Shown here: positions 41,794 through 50,753 of the stretch, one piece after another
Layout of the letters: every line of letters begins with the position of its first letter
How positions within the stretch are numbered: position 1 is the first letter of the stretch
NCBI RefSeq assembly: GCF_024733555.1
Contig: NZ_JANIOF010000007.1
Location: 62,001 to 126,000, forward strand
DNA length: 64,000 bases
Source of the DNA: Paenibacillus sp. SC116
Lineage (GTDB): Bacteria; Bacillota; Bacilli; Paenibacillales; Paenibacillaceae
Direction of reading: 5' to 3'
Translations under genes and position numbers: made by a program
The notes under the pieces: generated by a model
Told to the model about the DNA's origin: nothing
What the model saw: the letters and a program-made list of their open reading frames with translations, nothing else
Database searches by the model: none

Positions 41794-42796
41794 GATGCAG
41801 CACCTCCACACGATGCGTTCGCTTCGCCATATAATCGATCGATCGCTGTACTTCAGCATTGTCTCCGATTAGCTCCAAAATAAGAATGCCAAGCGGATTA
41901 TCATGGATGTACTCGATCTTGCCATGCAAAATGTTACCCCTAACATCAAACGAACGCAGCACTTCCGTAATGACCGCTTCTTCTGCTTGCGGAGCGACAA
42001 AGTGAATTTTGACGATCGTCCCTTGGCATTGCTTCAACATGCGTTCCGGCAGCTCGAATTGGAACAAGCTCTTCATAAATGATTGTGTCGTCGGATGCTT
42101 CGGATCAGAGAACGTATCATATACTTTCCCTTCTTCGACGATGATGCCATTTTGCATAACCGCCATCCGATCACAAATGTCCTTCACAACTTCCATCTCA
42201 TGTGTAATGAGTACTATCGTAAGCTGAAGTTCTCGGTTAATCTTTTTCAACAGTTCTAGAATTGACTGTGTTGTCTCTGGATCAAGAGCAGAAGTCGCTT
42301 CATCACATAAAAGTACATGCGGATCATTTGCCAATGCCCGTGCAATACCAACGCGCTGCTTCTGTCCACCGCTCAACTGCGCTGGATATGCATCTCGCTT
42401 ATCTGCGAGCCCAACCATTTGGAGCAATTCGCTAACACGTACCTCTATCTCTTGCGGAGACTTGTGGTTTGCTTTCAGTGCAAATGCTATATTTTCATAA
42501 ACTGTCTTCGCACGAATGAGATGAAAATGCTGAAAAATCATCCCTATCTTCAAGCGTGCTTGGCGCAGCTGCTCTCCCTTGAGCGTTGTCAGATCGACTC
42601 CATCTACAAACACATGCCCGGAAGTTGGCTCTTCCAGTAAATTGATGCAGCGCAGTAACGAACTTTTGCCTGCTCCACTACGACCGATGATACCGAAAAT
42701 TTCTCCTTTATTAATCTTCAAGGAAACATTATTAACGCCGAGCACCGTTGCCTTCTTGCTTTTGTACTCTTTTACGAGATTTTGTATCTCGATCAT
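41786..42796 (-). CDS. metN: D-methionine ABC transporter ATP-binding protein
   Basis: A 336-residue ATPase energising methionine uptake. Walker A GRSGAGKSSL, signature LSGGQKQRVGIARALA and Walker B VLLCDEATSALD are intact. A C-terminal NIL (ferredoxin-like) domain (about 265-336, VKIHFVAPQAEEAVITEV) binds methionine and gives feedback inhibition in E. coli MetN. GGGGTGAG places the ATG at 42796; a GTG three codons upstream is possible. First gene of the operon, about 65 bases after the SAM riboswitch terminator. Confidence 0.95.
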   Translation of the reverse strand: MIEIQNLVKEYKSKKATVLGVNNVSLKINKGEIFGIIGRSGAGKSSLLRCINLLEEPTSGHVFVDGVDLTTLKGEQLRQARLKIGMIFQHFHLIRAKTVYENIAFALKANHKSPQEIEVRVSELLQMVGLADKRDAYPAQLSGGQKQRVGIARALANDPHVLLCDEATSALDPETTQSILELLKKINRELQLTIVLITHEMEVVKDICDRMAVMQNGIIVEEGKVYDTFSDPKHPTTQSFMKSLFQFELPERMLKQCQGTIVKIHFVAPQAEEAVITEVLRSFDVRGNILHGKIEYIHDNPLGILILELIGDNAEVQRSIDYMAKRTHRVEVLHHV

Positions 42797-42861
42797 CTCT
42801 CTCACCCCATTGCTTCATTCTCGCTGCTTAGCCAATACCGCGGAATAGTCCCTTTGTATAC

Positions 42862-42892
42862 AAAAAAACCTCTTTCGCTAGAGAAAGAGGTT
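42862..42892 (-). terminator. Terminator stem of the SAM riboswitch
   Basis: AACCTCTTTC and GAAAGAGGTT form a perfect 10-bp stem, followed on the minus strand by seven T. It is the switchable expression platform. Confidence 0.9.
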
Positions 42893-43019
42893 AGACTTGT
42901 GTCATTGGCTAACTTATCTCTCAGAATGGTTCACATTCCGTAGGATTTAGCACCGTTTACTCGATGGTAAGGTTGCCGGACGTCGTAGGGCCTATTCCCT
43001 CAGTCACTCTTGATAAGGT
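42862..43019 (-). promoter_or_regulatory. SAM-I (S-box) riboswitch controlling metNIQ
   Basis: Read on the minus strand: ACCTTATCAAGAG (P1 5' side), GACTGAGGGAATAGGCCCTA, then GTCCGGCAACC and a K-turn-type helix, CGGTGCTAAATCC and GAGAGATAAG closing P1. This is the standard SAM-I order. It is followed by the terminator hairpin. High S-adenosylmethionine should stop transcription of metNIQ and the dehydrogenase. Confidence 0.93.
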
Positions 43020-43125
43020 AAAAATATGAAGTTGCATTGAAAGAAATATTACACACATATGAAAAAGTTGTCAATCAAAAATTTTAAATAAAGTCGATCG
43101 AAGTTAAATCGCTCACATCGTCTGA

Positions 43126-44022
43126 TTATGTTCCGAATCGTTGTCTATATCCACACCTGCGACACAATTCTTCTACTGCTTCACGGTTGGAGAAACCGTA
43201 ATACAGATTGTTTGCCCGTTCTCCATCGATGATTTCTGTAAATGTCTTCTCATGCACATTGCCCAAATTGATGACACCTTCGCCATCCAGACAGCACGGC
43301 ACAACCGTTCCATCAACGAGTACAGCCGCTTGGCTGCGCAGCGCATAACAGAATCCTTTGCCATCATCTTCTGGTGCATCGAGGCTAGGCCATTGGAATT
43401 CATGGTCTTGATTCAAATAGATACGATTCGCTATTTTAACACCGCTGCCGGGAACAATTTTTTCCTCAATCTTAAAGTCGAGATTGAATTCCTTCTCCAA
43501 TACTTCTAATGTTTCACGGTTGCGCTGCTTCTCCAGATTGGTCATATTATCCTGCGTCAAGTTCCACAAGCGGAACGAGAAAATAACTTTATGCTCTTCT
43601 GCTTCACGAACGAACGAGAGAATTTCACGCAAATATTTCTCCCGATTCTCAGAACCGATATGACCATCAAAGCTATGCAGCGAGAAGTTCATCTGACGCA
43701 GCGCAGGCTTGCCGAGCAGCTTATGTTTATTTTTCGTAATCAACGTTCCGTTCGTCGTAATATTGACTTTAAGCCCTTTCGCATGTGCAGCATCCAGCAG
43801 TTCATCAATCTTCGGATGAAGCAAAGGCTCGCCTTTAACATGAAGGTAAATATAATCTGTATGCGGCTTTACTTGTTCAAGCACTTGATTGAACGTATCG
43901 AGCTTGATGAAACCTTTCGCCCTTTCGGTAGGTGGGCAAAAGGTACAAGCCAAGTTGCATACGCTCGTAATTTCGATGTAAACTTTTTTAAATTGTCTCA
44001 ACTGTAGTTCCTCATTCCTCAT
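43126..44022 (-). CDS. Radical SAM/SPASM-domain protein
   Basis: A 298-residue radical S-adenosylmethionine enzyme. CNLACTFC at 22-29 supplies the three cysteines of the [4Fe-4S] cluster. HVKGEPLLHP and the VNITTNGTLIT strand follow the TIM-barrel pattern. The C-terminal SPASM-like part has CCLDGEGVINLGNV and a final CRRCGYRQ, suggesting at least one auxiliary cluster. The neighbours are a met operon and a secreted propeller protein, and I see no small precursor peptide, so a RiPP role has no local support. The gene is monocistronic and the substrate is unknown. Confidence 0.85.
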   Translation of the reverse strand: MRNEELQLRQFKKVYIEITSVCNLACTFCPPTERAKGFIKLDTFNQVLEQVKPHTDYIYLHVKGEPLLHPKIDELLDAAHAKGLKVNITTNGTLITKNKHKLLGKPALRQMNFSLHSFDGHIGSENREKYLREILSFVREAEEHKVIFSFRLWNLTQDNMTNLEKQRNRETLEVLEKEFNLDFKIEEKIVPGSGVKIANRIYLNQDHEFQWPSLDAPEDDGKGFCYALRSQAAVLVDGTVVPCCLDGEGVINLGNVHEKTFTEIIDGERANNLYYGFSNREAVEELCRRCGYRQRFGT

Positions 44023-44135
44023 ATGTCTCTATCTATGTGTACGAATAACGTTATTTTCAAAATGACTACCCCTAACTTTACTATAGTCTGGCTGTAATAT
44101 GAAGTGTACGGCTTTTATCTGGCTTTACATACAGC

Positions 44136-44172
44136 AAAAAAGCCCGAGCAGTTGCTTCTGCTTGAGCTTTTG
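44136..44172 (-). terminator. Terminator of the secreted propeller-like protein
   Basis: AAAAAAGC...GCAG and CTGC...GCTTTT form a stem with two small internal mismatches, ending in TTTTTT on the minus strand. Confidence 0.6.
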
Positions 44173-44214
44173 CTTAATGCCGCCTTATTGTGCATAGAAA
44201 CATAATTGCTTCTC

Positions 44215-45588
44215 TTACTTACCTACGCGAAGCAAACTAACCTGCTTGTTGGTGTAGTTATACAACAATACTTGTGTAGAATCTGTCCATTCCAGCCTTG
44301 TATGATCAGGTACGGTTACTTGAAGGATGTTACGGATCGGTTTCAATGCACCAATATAATAGTGTTTTTTATTATTTGCTGCGCTCCAGTCACGTGCCAA
44401 CTTCTCTGTATAAAAAGTTCCATCTGCAAAAACAGTCATTCCTTCACTCAGCGATTCCTTTGCCAGCTTAACTGGCTTCATCATCTTGCCGTTGTTAATC
44501 TCTGCAAGCGTAGCGGCTTTGTAATCCACTACATACAATCGATCACCTATAATTGTATAATAGATAGAATCTCGGTCTGGCGCCGCTATATTATGCATCC
44601 ACAGCAATCTACCATGCTTAGAAAATACACTTATTCTTTTAGAGCGAGGCGCCTGCTCATTTACCGAATTATAAATATCTGCAAATACAACAAACTTTCC
44701 ATCCGGCAAAAATCGAGTTCCCCATGCGGCTTCTACTTCATTTTTTTTCAACTTACCTTGTTCTGTTTTGTATGTATAATTCCTTAGTACTTTATCCGCT
44801 TCATCTCGCACAGCAATCGTATATTTTGTGAAATTCTGATCCCACTTTAATAAATACACATATTCATTATTATTAAAATGCATTAATATACCGTTACGCT
44901 CTGCTGTTTTTAATAGCTTTCCCGCGCTATCATAATATCTCAAAGTCGTTTTATTGGACTCCAAACCTAACGAAGATGCTGTCATTAATCTTCCATCAGA
45001 TAACAGCCAGGGTCCTTCCTCTGCAAAATCATTACTATTGGATGCTGGAGTAATGATATTCCTCGTAACTTTACCCGTTGACGATTGTATCGTTAGCAGC
45101 GCATTGCTCACCATTTCTCTATCGGTGTAGCTATGTCCCGATTCGCTAGTCTTTGTAATACTTTTGTAAATAACACCAGATATAAAAATTTCTCCATTAC
45201 GCTGAATCTCCAATTCCTCTGTGAATGTTTGATATTCTCCCTCGAATATCCCCGCCAAAGAGATTCTCCATGTTCGCTCGCCTGTTGTAAGATCATAACT
45301 AGCTAATCCTTGTTCTTTACTTGATGTCTCGTACAAAACGATCATCATATTTCGTTTCTTATCTACAACGGTAGCTTCGATCTCCCAATCTTTTGGAAAT
45401 TGAAATTTCCATTCTGTCGAATAGTAAGCAGGCTTCATCTTGCCTGAACCATCCGCCTTCTTAATCGTGTAGGCTCCTGCTCCTCCCTTACTACTCGCAC
45501 TTGCCACCTCGATTGGTACAAAAGAGGCCATTATTACGACTAATAACAGAGTTAATCCTGTGCGAAGCATACGAAACTTATTTCTCAT
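44215..45588 (-). CDS. Secreted PQQ-like beta-propeller protein
   Basis: A 457-residue exported protein. Residues 1-32 are a signal peptide (LLLVVIMASFVPIEVASA). The rest has the strand-rich, repeated pattern of PQQ-like quinoprotein propellers: DLTTGERTWRISLAG, TIQSSTGKVTRNIITP, YDSAGKLLKTAERNG, VFSKHGRLLWMHNI. Cofactor-binding residues are not recognisable, so it is probably a structural or binding propeller. Two ATG codons adjoin (45591 and 45588); GGGG spacing favours 45588, while the longer frame from 45606 lacks a site. Function unknown. Confidence 0.7.
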   Translation of the reverse strand: MRNKFRMLRTGLTLLLVVIMASFVPIEVASASSKGGAGAYTIKKADGSGKMKPAYYSTEWKFQFPKDWEIEATVVDKKRNMMIVLYETSSKEQGLASYDLTTGERTWRISLAGIFEGEYQTFTEELEIQRNGEIFISGVIYKSITKTSESGHSYTDREMVSNALLTIQSSTGKVTRNIITPASNSNDFAEEGPWLLSDGRLMTASSLGLESNKTTLRYYDSAGKLLKTAERNGILMHFNNNEYVYLLKWDQNFTKYTIAVRDEADKVLRNYTYKTEQGKLKKNEVEAAWGTRFLPDGKFVVFADIYNSVNEQAPRSKRISVFSKHGRLLWMHNIAAPDRDSIYYTIIGDRLYVVDYKAATLAEINNGKMMKPVKLAKESLSEGMTVFADGTFYTEKLARDWSAANNKKHYYIGALKPIRNILQVTVPDHTRLEWTDSTQVLLYNYTNKQVSLLRVGK

Positions 45589-45737
45589 CATACATCCCCT
45601 TCTCACTCATGATGTAATTGAACTACAACTGCTAGCGAACTTAACACACTAAGGCACTAAAACAACTTTTGACTGGGCATTTTTAACACGCAACTCTTAA
45701 TATATCGGTTTTATTTCGTAAAATATAGTCACGATTC

Positions 45738-45771
45738 AAAAAAACCGCCAAGCCTAAATGGCTCATCGGTC
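45738..45771 (-). terminator. Terminator-like hairpin (copy A of a repeated hairpin)
   Basis: ACCGCCAAGCC and GGCTCATCGGT stem, with a seven-T minus-strand exit. Nearly the same hairpin occurs at 46765-46798. Confidence 0.65.
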
Positions 45772-45790
45772 CCTACATTTGTATGATTAC

Positions 45791-45846
45791 ATTAAAAAAG
45801 CTAGAAATAAGTCCACAGATTTCTCTGCTTCTCATTTCTAGCCTTT
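45791..45846 (-). terminator. Terminator of the SH3b protein gene
   Basis: GCTAGAAAT and ATTTCTAGC form a perfect 9-bp stem with a long loop. The minus-strand exit is TTTTTT. Confidence 0.6.
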
Positions 45847-45982
45847 GTTTACAGCGATTAAATCATGTTTTACGCTACGGCCCCACTATTTTAGAACTTC
45901 TAACGATGAGAATTAAAGGAATGAAGTAAAGAGTTAAAGAAGAAATGATGAGAAGATTCTAGAAGATTTTTTCAAGAGGAAA

Positions 45983-46324
45983 TTAGCAAAGAGGTACAAC
46001 TGGACCGTCGGAGCCCGTTTTCACGTATGTGTCAGAGATAAATCCCCATTTGTCATTGTAGAAAGCACGATTCCAAATGTTGCTCGTTCCATACTTTCCT
46101 GTGACAGTTTCTCCTCTAACATAACAACGAACATACACATTTTGTCCACTCGGAACAGCGGTAACGATATTTCCTGAGGTTGTTGCTGCAGCACGAAGAT
46201 TAACTGGGTTACCGGAGTTCGTATTTACTTGATACCATCCCGCTGCTGCATAAATTGTAGTGGCAGAAACTAAAGAAATAACTGCTGCAACCATAGTAGC
46301 TTTCCACTTTTTAGAAATAGCCAT
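45983..46324 (-). CDS. Small secreted SH3b-like protein
   Basis: A 113-residue exported protein: signal peptide to about residue 27 (TTIYA-AAGW) and one bacterial SH3-like domain (NLRAAATTSGNIVTAVPSGQNVYVRC, then IWNRAFYNDKWGFISDTYV). SH3b domains usually bind peptidoglycan or other wall polymers. Two cysteines remain in the mature protein, one mid-domain and one as the very last residue (VVPLC), which could form a disulfide. Monocistronic; function unknown. Confidence 0.8.
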   Translation of the reverse strand: MAISKKWKATMVAAVISLVSATTIYAAAGWYQVNTNSGNPVNLRAAATTSGNIVTAVPSGQNVYVRCYVRGETVTGKYGTSNIWNRAFYNDKWGFISDTYVKTGSDGPVVPLC

Positions 46325-46764
46325 AGATACACACTCCCTAGAATATTAGTTTTTGTTAGTACAAAATTAAAACAAAAATCCTAAGTAGTGGAGCCGTGAT
46401 CATAGTATATCTATTCCCAAATAATATACAATAGTATTTCAGAATTATATAATATGTTCCTCATTTTGACCTATTTTATGACCTACTATTATAGATCAAT
46501 GGTTAAATAGAATGAACGTTATAGTAGTTAATGTGGCATATAACCTAGTAATGATGTACATCATAGTATGCCGTATTTCGCGGCACTACTTGGTTCCTGA
46601 CACTCGAACATCGATACTAGTTCAAATAGCCTCTTGCGCTTGATGCTTCTCCCTGTTATTCTCTTGGTATTTGTCTCGCTGTGTCTCATTGACTCAATAC
46701 CTGATTCGTTTCTCCTAAAATACATATCTTCTCTAGCTCATTTTGTTCGCTGCTATTCTTGCAC
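46325..46764. other. AT-rich intergenic region, no gene seen
   Basis: About 440 bases with no frame that has a start and ribosome binding site. It must contain the promoter of the SH3b gene near 46325-46450. Confidence 0.5.
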
Positions 46765-46798
46765 AAAAAAACCGCCAAGCCTAATAGGCTCAGCGGTC
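46765..46798 (-). terminator. Terminator of the DUF6612-like lipoprotein gene (copy B)
   Basis: ACCGCCAAGCCTA and TAGGCTCAGCGGT form a 13-base stem with two mismatches and a seven-T exit on the minus strand. Confidence 0.75.
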
Positions 46799-46810
46799 AT
46801 ATTGGTCTTA

Positions 46811-47674
46811 TTATTGTGTTTTCGCGCTATCAAGTACCTCTTGTGGCACTTTAATTTCGCCAATCTCATTATGCTTGGAGAATGTTGATTTCATATCCAT
46901 AACCAAGCTCATTTTTTGCCCGCCTTCTTCCATCGTCAAATCCATAACCATGTCAGACTTCGTTGGCAAGTATGTTTCTTTATTCACAGCAAATGAAAGC
47001 TTCACGCTCTTAATGTTCATCTGCTCAATCATTGCTAACATTTGTGGATCTTTACCACTTGCAGATTGGCTCATAACTTTCTTAACCATTTCCTTCATTC
47101 CGTCACCAGACAACTCAGCATTCATCACATACTGATCGCCTTCTTCCGATACTTTCATATCTTTTGCAGCAGAACGGAAAGCTTCAAACTGCTGTTCTGG
47201 GCTAATTTGCCCTTGTACTTGAGCCAACAATTCAGCTTCAGCATCTTTAGGAATCTTCACCCAAGTGCCATCTATTTCTGCAAACATACCTTCTTTGGCA
47301 ATATATTGTTTAATGTTTTGCTCTTGACCAGCCAGAGACATTTTCATTTCTTGGTAAAGATGCATAGGGTCTTTTGTAATCTCACTCTTCAATGAGATAT
47401 CTACCTTTTGCTCTTGCTTCTGATCGCCTTCACCAACGATAATATTTTGACTAATCGTACCTTCCATTGCAAAATTTTTGGATGTCTTACCTGCTTCAAC
47501 TGTCTTCGTGATAAGTTCTTCAGCCGTTGGTAGTGCTGCAGCTGGCTGCTGTGTCTCTGTTACAGCTGGCTTATTGTCTGTAGTTGTGCTACCACTTGCC
47601 CCTTTGTCACTGCCACAAGCTGTAATGCCTAATACGAGAATTGCGCTAAGTAGTGCTACTGTCCATTTCTTCAA
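46811..47674 (-). CDS. DUF6612-like lipoprotein
   Basis: A 287-residue lipoprotein. The signal ends in the lipobox ITAC (residue about 20). A Thr/Pro-rich linker precedes a domain reading KTSKNFAMEGTISQNI, TKDPMHLYQEMKMSLAGQEQ and IDGTWVKIP, typical of DUF6612/LppX-LprG-like folds that may cradle a hydrophobic ligand. The TTG at 47674 has GGGAGGAAC upstream and puts KKW at the N terminus; the ATG at 47734 would add 20 residues before a normal lipoprotein signal and is rejected. Function unknown. Confidence 0.75.
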   Translation of the reverse strand: MKKWTVALLSAILVLGITACGSDKGASGSTTTDNKPAVTETQQPAAALPTAEELITKTVEAGKTSKNFAMEGTISQNIIVGEGDQKQEQKVDISLKSEITKDPMHLYQEMKMSLAGQEQNIKQYIAKEGMFAEIDGTWVKIPKDAEAELLAQVQGQISPEQQFEAFRSAAKDMKVSEEGDQYVMNAELSGDGMKEMVKKVMSQSASGKDPQMLAMIEQMNIKSVKLSFAVNKETYLPTKSDMVMDLTMEEGGQKMSLVMDMKSTFSKHNEIGEIKVPQEVLDSAKTQ

Positions 47675-47983
47675 AACAAGTTCCTCCCAAGAGTTGTATT
47701 CACCTAATATTACCCAATCGACCGATAGGAACACAGGTAATTAAGGCCTAACAAGACAAAATCCGAGTCCTAAATATGTGGTTACTTGGAACTATTTACC
47801 TTGCCCTGCAGTTTTCATATGGGCTAAAGAACTGGATATCGGCACAATTTGTTGCAAACGAAGTATCATTATCTCCTTGATTTCCATCCTAATAGGGATA
47901 AACTGTATACAGCTGTTTGCAGTACATTATAATAATATAAGTTTACTAGAGGAAATCGATCGTTAGGTTGGAGGAAACTTGTA

Positions 47984-48562
47984 GTGAAGAATCTGCTTAT
48001 TACTGGCTATCGTGCTCACGAGCTTGGCATTTACAGTCAGAAACATAAAGGAATCGCTTATATTCGCAAAGCGATTACAAACCGTTTAATCCCACTGGTG
48101 GAAGAAGGCTTAGAGTGGGTCATCACCCCAGGACAGCATGGTGTCGATTTATGGGCCATTGAGGCTGCAATTTCACTTCGGCAGCAATACCCCCATCTGA
48201 AATGCTCAATTATTACTGCCTTCATTCAGCCTGATCCGCAATGGAGCGATGATAAAAAAGCAGCCTATGAGCAAATTTTACAGCAGGTTGACCATTATGC
48301 AGCAGTAAGCAACGGGCCCTACATTGGAAAATGGCAGTTCATCGCTCGTGATGATCTTTTATTTCGCAAAACAGATGGGATATTGCTTGTCTATGATGAA
48401 GACGCTGCAGAAGCCAGCCCTAAGTTTGTGAAGGAACGAGCATTAAAAAAACACACGGAAGATGGCTATCGCTACCTCTCTATTGGTTCAGAAGAAATTC
48501 AAGCCGTAGCAGAAGAAGAGCAGCAATTTGAATATGTGGAACAGGAATATCAGGGGGAGTAA
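47984..48562 (+). CDS. ypsA: YpsA-type SLOG-fold protein
   Basis: A 192-residue cytoplasmic protein of the DUF1273/YpsA family within the SLOG (Rossmann-like nucleotide-binding) superfamily. The family start LLITGYRAHELGIY, the ITPGQHGVDLWAIEAA glycine-rich loop and the QFIARDDLLFRKTDGILLVYDED end are present. Gram-positive YpsA proteins affect cell division and oxidative-stress tolerance, and the SLOG fold suggests binding of a nucleotide or NAD-like ligand. The GTG start has TTGGAGG 9-10 bases upstream. The Glu-rich C terminus is unremarkable. Single gene, with no partner nearby. Confidence 0.88.
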   Translation: MKNLLITGYRAHELGIYSQKHKGIAYIRKAITNRLIPLVEEGLEWVITPGQHGVDLWAIEAAISLRQQYPHLKCSIITAFIQPDPQWSDDKKAAYEQILQQVDHYAAVSNGPYIGKWQFIARDDLLFRKTDGILLVYDEDAAEASPKFVKERALKKHTEDGYRYLSIGSEEIQAVAEEEQQFEYVEQEYQGE

Positions 48563-48889
48563 GTAAATCACTTTACAAAATTTTACCTGTTCCTGCTCTG
48601 TAACGGACTCAGTAACTTAGCATGAATAATAATTTCGCTAAGCAGTAGGAAGGAATACCATTTCTTCCCCTTCACACAGCTTTCATGATGTTATCGTTAA
48701 GGAACGTATGGGGTGAAACCTAACCCAAGTATAGCTAGTGTTAGACTATCCAAACCGGAGCGATTATAATACGAGAAACCTAGCTACTATTCTGAGATTA
48801 TTATCCCCCATGCGCTCCATCTTGAGAATAAAGAACATACCTAGGCCCACAATAATGGAAATATCTTCAGATATCATTAAGTAGTACTA
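48563..48889. other. Intergenic region, no gene seen
   Basis: About 330 bases between convergent ends of ypsA and the lipoprotein. I find no clear hairpin and no coding frame. Confidence 0.5.
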
Positions 48890-50008
48890 CTATTTTTGTT
48901 TAATTACTTCTAGAGAAGCAGGGAACATGCCAGAATCCATCTTTATGGTCTCTATCACCTTATTACTGTTTGTATTAACAATACTAATAGAGGAGTCACG
49001 ATCATTAAGTACGAATAAATATTGATCGACTAGTACTAACTCTGTAGGGCTTTTAAATCCTTTCAATTTTGAAATAAGTTTCTTATTTTTCGTATCAAAC
49101 ACTGTGATTTGACTTCCATTCATATCGCTGTGTACCGATTTATCATTGTGACTGATGTACGCTGTTCCTTGATTGTTAATAACAATATCCCTAGCACCCG
49201 GATCGAGGGGGAATTCCGAAACCAAGTCCCCACTAGTACTGTACCATTTTAATTTGGATGTTTTAAAATCTGTAGGATCATCTTTAATGGTAATTACAAA
49301 TATCCCCTTATCATTTACAGCCAATCCCTTAGGATTCTCTAGCTTTCCAGTCGATCCAACTATTTGGGTTTGTCCTGTAATTCTGTTAATAGACAAAATA
49401 TAATTATCCGGTACATCTTTATACCCCATCTTGTTTGCAACTGTAACGATCACATATAAATAGTCACCATGCAATTTATAAAATAGCGCTGCCCCCTTAA
49501 TCATTACTTTTCCGATTTCTTTATCAAGTTTCGTATCTATTATCGCCATAGGTATGCCGTCTTTTTTAGGTGTGAACGCATACGCAACATACATTTTGCC
49601 ATACGCTTCATCCCAAATCATCCTATTAGGTCCTGTCATATTGGTATTAATTACATTAGACTGAACGCCTTCTTGAAATACCTTGATACGCTTATCTGAA
49701 CGACCACCAGTCCGATCATAAATCGAGGCATATATCTTTTTATCCCCCACAGATTCTATACTATGTAATATACCTCCATCATCTCTAATTTTGATTTTAA
49801 CTGGGGTTGATATTTTAGCATGCTCAGTACCAATATCTAAAACTTGAGCAACAGTTAGATTACCACCAGTATTAAGATAAATGTCGTAAATAGATTCATT
49901 TAATAGAGCCTTGATGTCTCCTTTAGGATCGGTAGTTACTTCACTTCCACAAGAGCTTAAAAACAATACTAGCAACAAAGTTGTTAATAACCTGTTCCAT
50001 AATTTCAT
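48890..50008 (-). CDS. YVTN-type beta-propeller lipoprotein
   Basis: A 372-residue lipoprotein with signal and LSSC lipobox (about residue 20). The mature part repeats propeller strands of the YncE/YVTN kind: NPKGLAVNDKGIFVITIK, GARDIVINNQGTAYISHND, ITVFDTKNKKLISKL, SPTELVLVDQYLFVLND, SISIVNTNSNKVIETIKM. About six or seven blades fit the length. It has no catalytic motif; such proteins often bind wall or metal partners. Function unknown. Single gene. Confidence 0.75.
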   Translation of the reverse strand: MKLWNRLLTTLLLVLFLSSCGSEVTTDPKGDIKALLNESIYDIYLNTGGNLTVAQVLDIGTEHAKISTPVKIKIRDDGGILHSIESVGDKKIYASIYDRTGGRSDKRIKVFQEGVQSNVINTNMTGPNRMIWDEAYGKMYVAYAFTPKKDGIPMAIIDTKLDKEIGKVMIKGAALFYKLHGDYLYVIVTVANKMGYKDVPDNYILSINRITGQTQIVGSTGKLENPKGLAVNDKGIFVITIKDDPTDFKTSKLKWYSTSGDLVSEFPLDPGARDIVINNQGTAYISHNDKSVHSDMNGSQITVFDTKNKKLISKLKGFKSPTELVLVDQYLFVLNDRDSSISIVNTNSNKVIETIKMDSGMFPASLEVIKQK

Positions 50009-50029
50009 TGTCCACCCTCCTAAAATACA

Positions 50030-50062
50030 GATAAGGAATGCGCATCAAGCGCATTCCTTATC
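50030..50062 (-). terminator. Perfect inverted repeat downstream of osmC-like gene
   Basis: GATAAGGAATGCGC and GCGCATTCCTTATC make a perfect 14-bp stem. The minus-strand exit has few T, so termination is likely but not certain. It also lies just upstream of the propeller lipoprotein start. Confidence 0.55.
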
Positions 50063-50197
50063 ATCTTACTCCATTTATGCCGAATGTTACCTCCATGGAT
50101 ACTCCTGACGGTTTGTATACTATATATCTAAACCAGCACTACTTTCTCGCACTCTGTTAATGGATTCGCTACCTTTACGAGTTCAGGGGACTGCACT

Positions 50198-50638
50198 CTA
50201 TTCTGCAATAATTTTGTTCAATACAAGCTTCACAGGATCATGAATCGTATCGCCTACAGGACAGGTACGCTCTATAAATGCTACGAATTCCTCTAACTGC
50301 TCGTAGGACGCGTTGCTTTTGACATGAATGTTATACCGTATCTCGGAATAGCCGCGCCGTACATCGGATTTATTCATAAATCCGTCGGTATCTAAATCCC
50401 CTTCAACCTCAACCCAAAACTGCTCTAATTGAATGTTGAATTTTGGTGCATACACTCTAGCTACAATGGATTGGCAGGCACCCAAAGCACAGAGTACTAA
50501 TTCTACAGGATTCATCCCTGTATCTGTTCCGCCTAAAGATTGAGGCTCATCAATGGTGAGTTCAAAATGTCTAGACTTTGCTTTTACAACCATTCCATCT
50601 TGCAAATGTGCAGTTGCTTTAAACGTTTCGACTGGCAT
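50198..50638 (-). CDS. OsmC/Ohr-family protein
   Basis: A 146-residue cytoplasmic protein of the OsmC superfamily, thiol-dependent peroxidases acting on organic hydroperoxides. Conserved landmarks are GTDTGMNPVELVLCALGACQS, with Cys50 and Cys55, and the C-terminal ERTCPVGDTIHDPV with Cys126. The peroxidatic pair is normally the central Cys and the C-terminal Cys (Cys55 and Cys126 here). The pattern is nearer to the YhfA-like OsmC branch than Ohr. AGAGGGTG lies upstream. Single gene, probably with basal expression. Confidence 0.88.
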   Translation of the reverse strand: MPVETFKATAHLQDGMVVKAKSRHFELTIDEPQSLGGTDTGMNPVELVLCALGACQSIVARVYAPKFNIQLEQFWVEVEGDLDTDGFMNKSDVRRGYSEIRYNIHVKSNASYEQLEEFVAFIERTCPVGDTIHDPVKLVLNKIIAE

Positions 50639-50753
50639 TGCAGCACCCTCTTTTCCACAATTTAGCTACTATTATATCATAGTTAGAAGGTAGGAATAGT
50701 TAAGATCATACAGAACTCCGAACTTTATAGCGAAAACGCCACGTTGTCGATAA

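Noticed and set aside
43126-44022. A RiPP biosynthetic cluster around the radical SAM protein
   Set aside because: No short precursor gene, transporter or peptidase is present within several kilobases.
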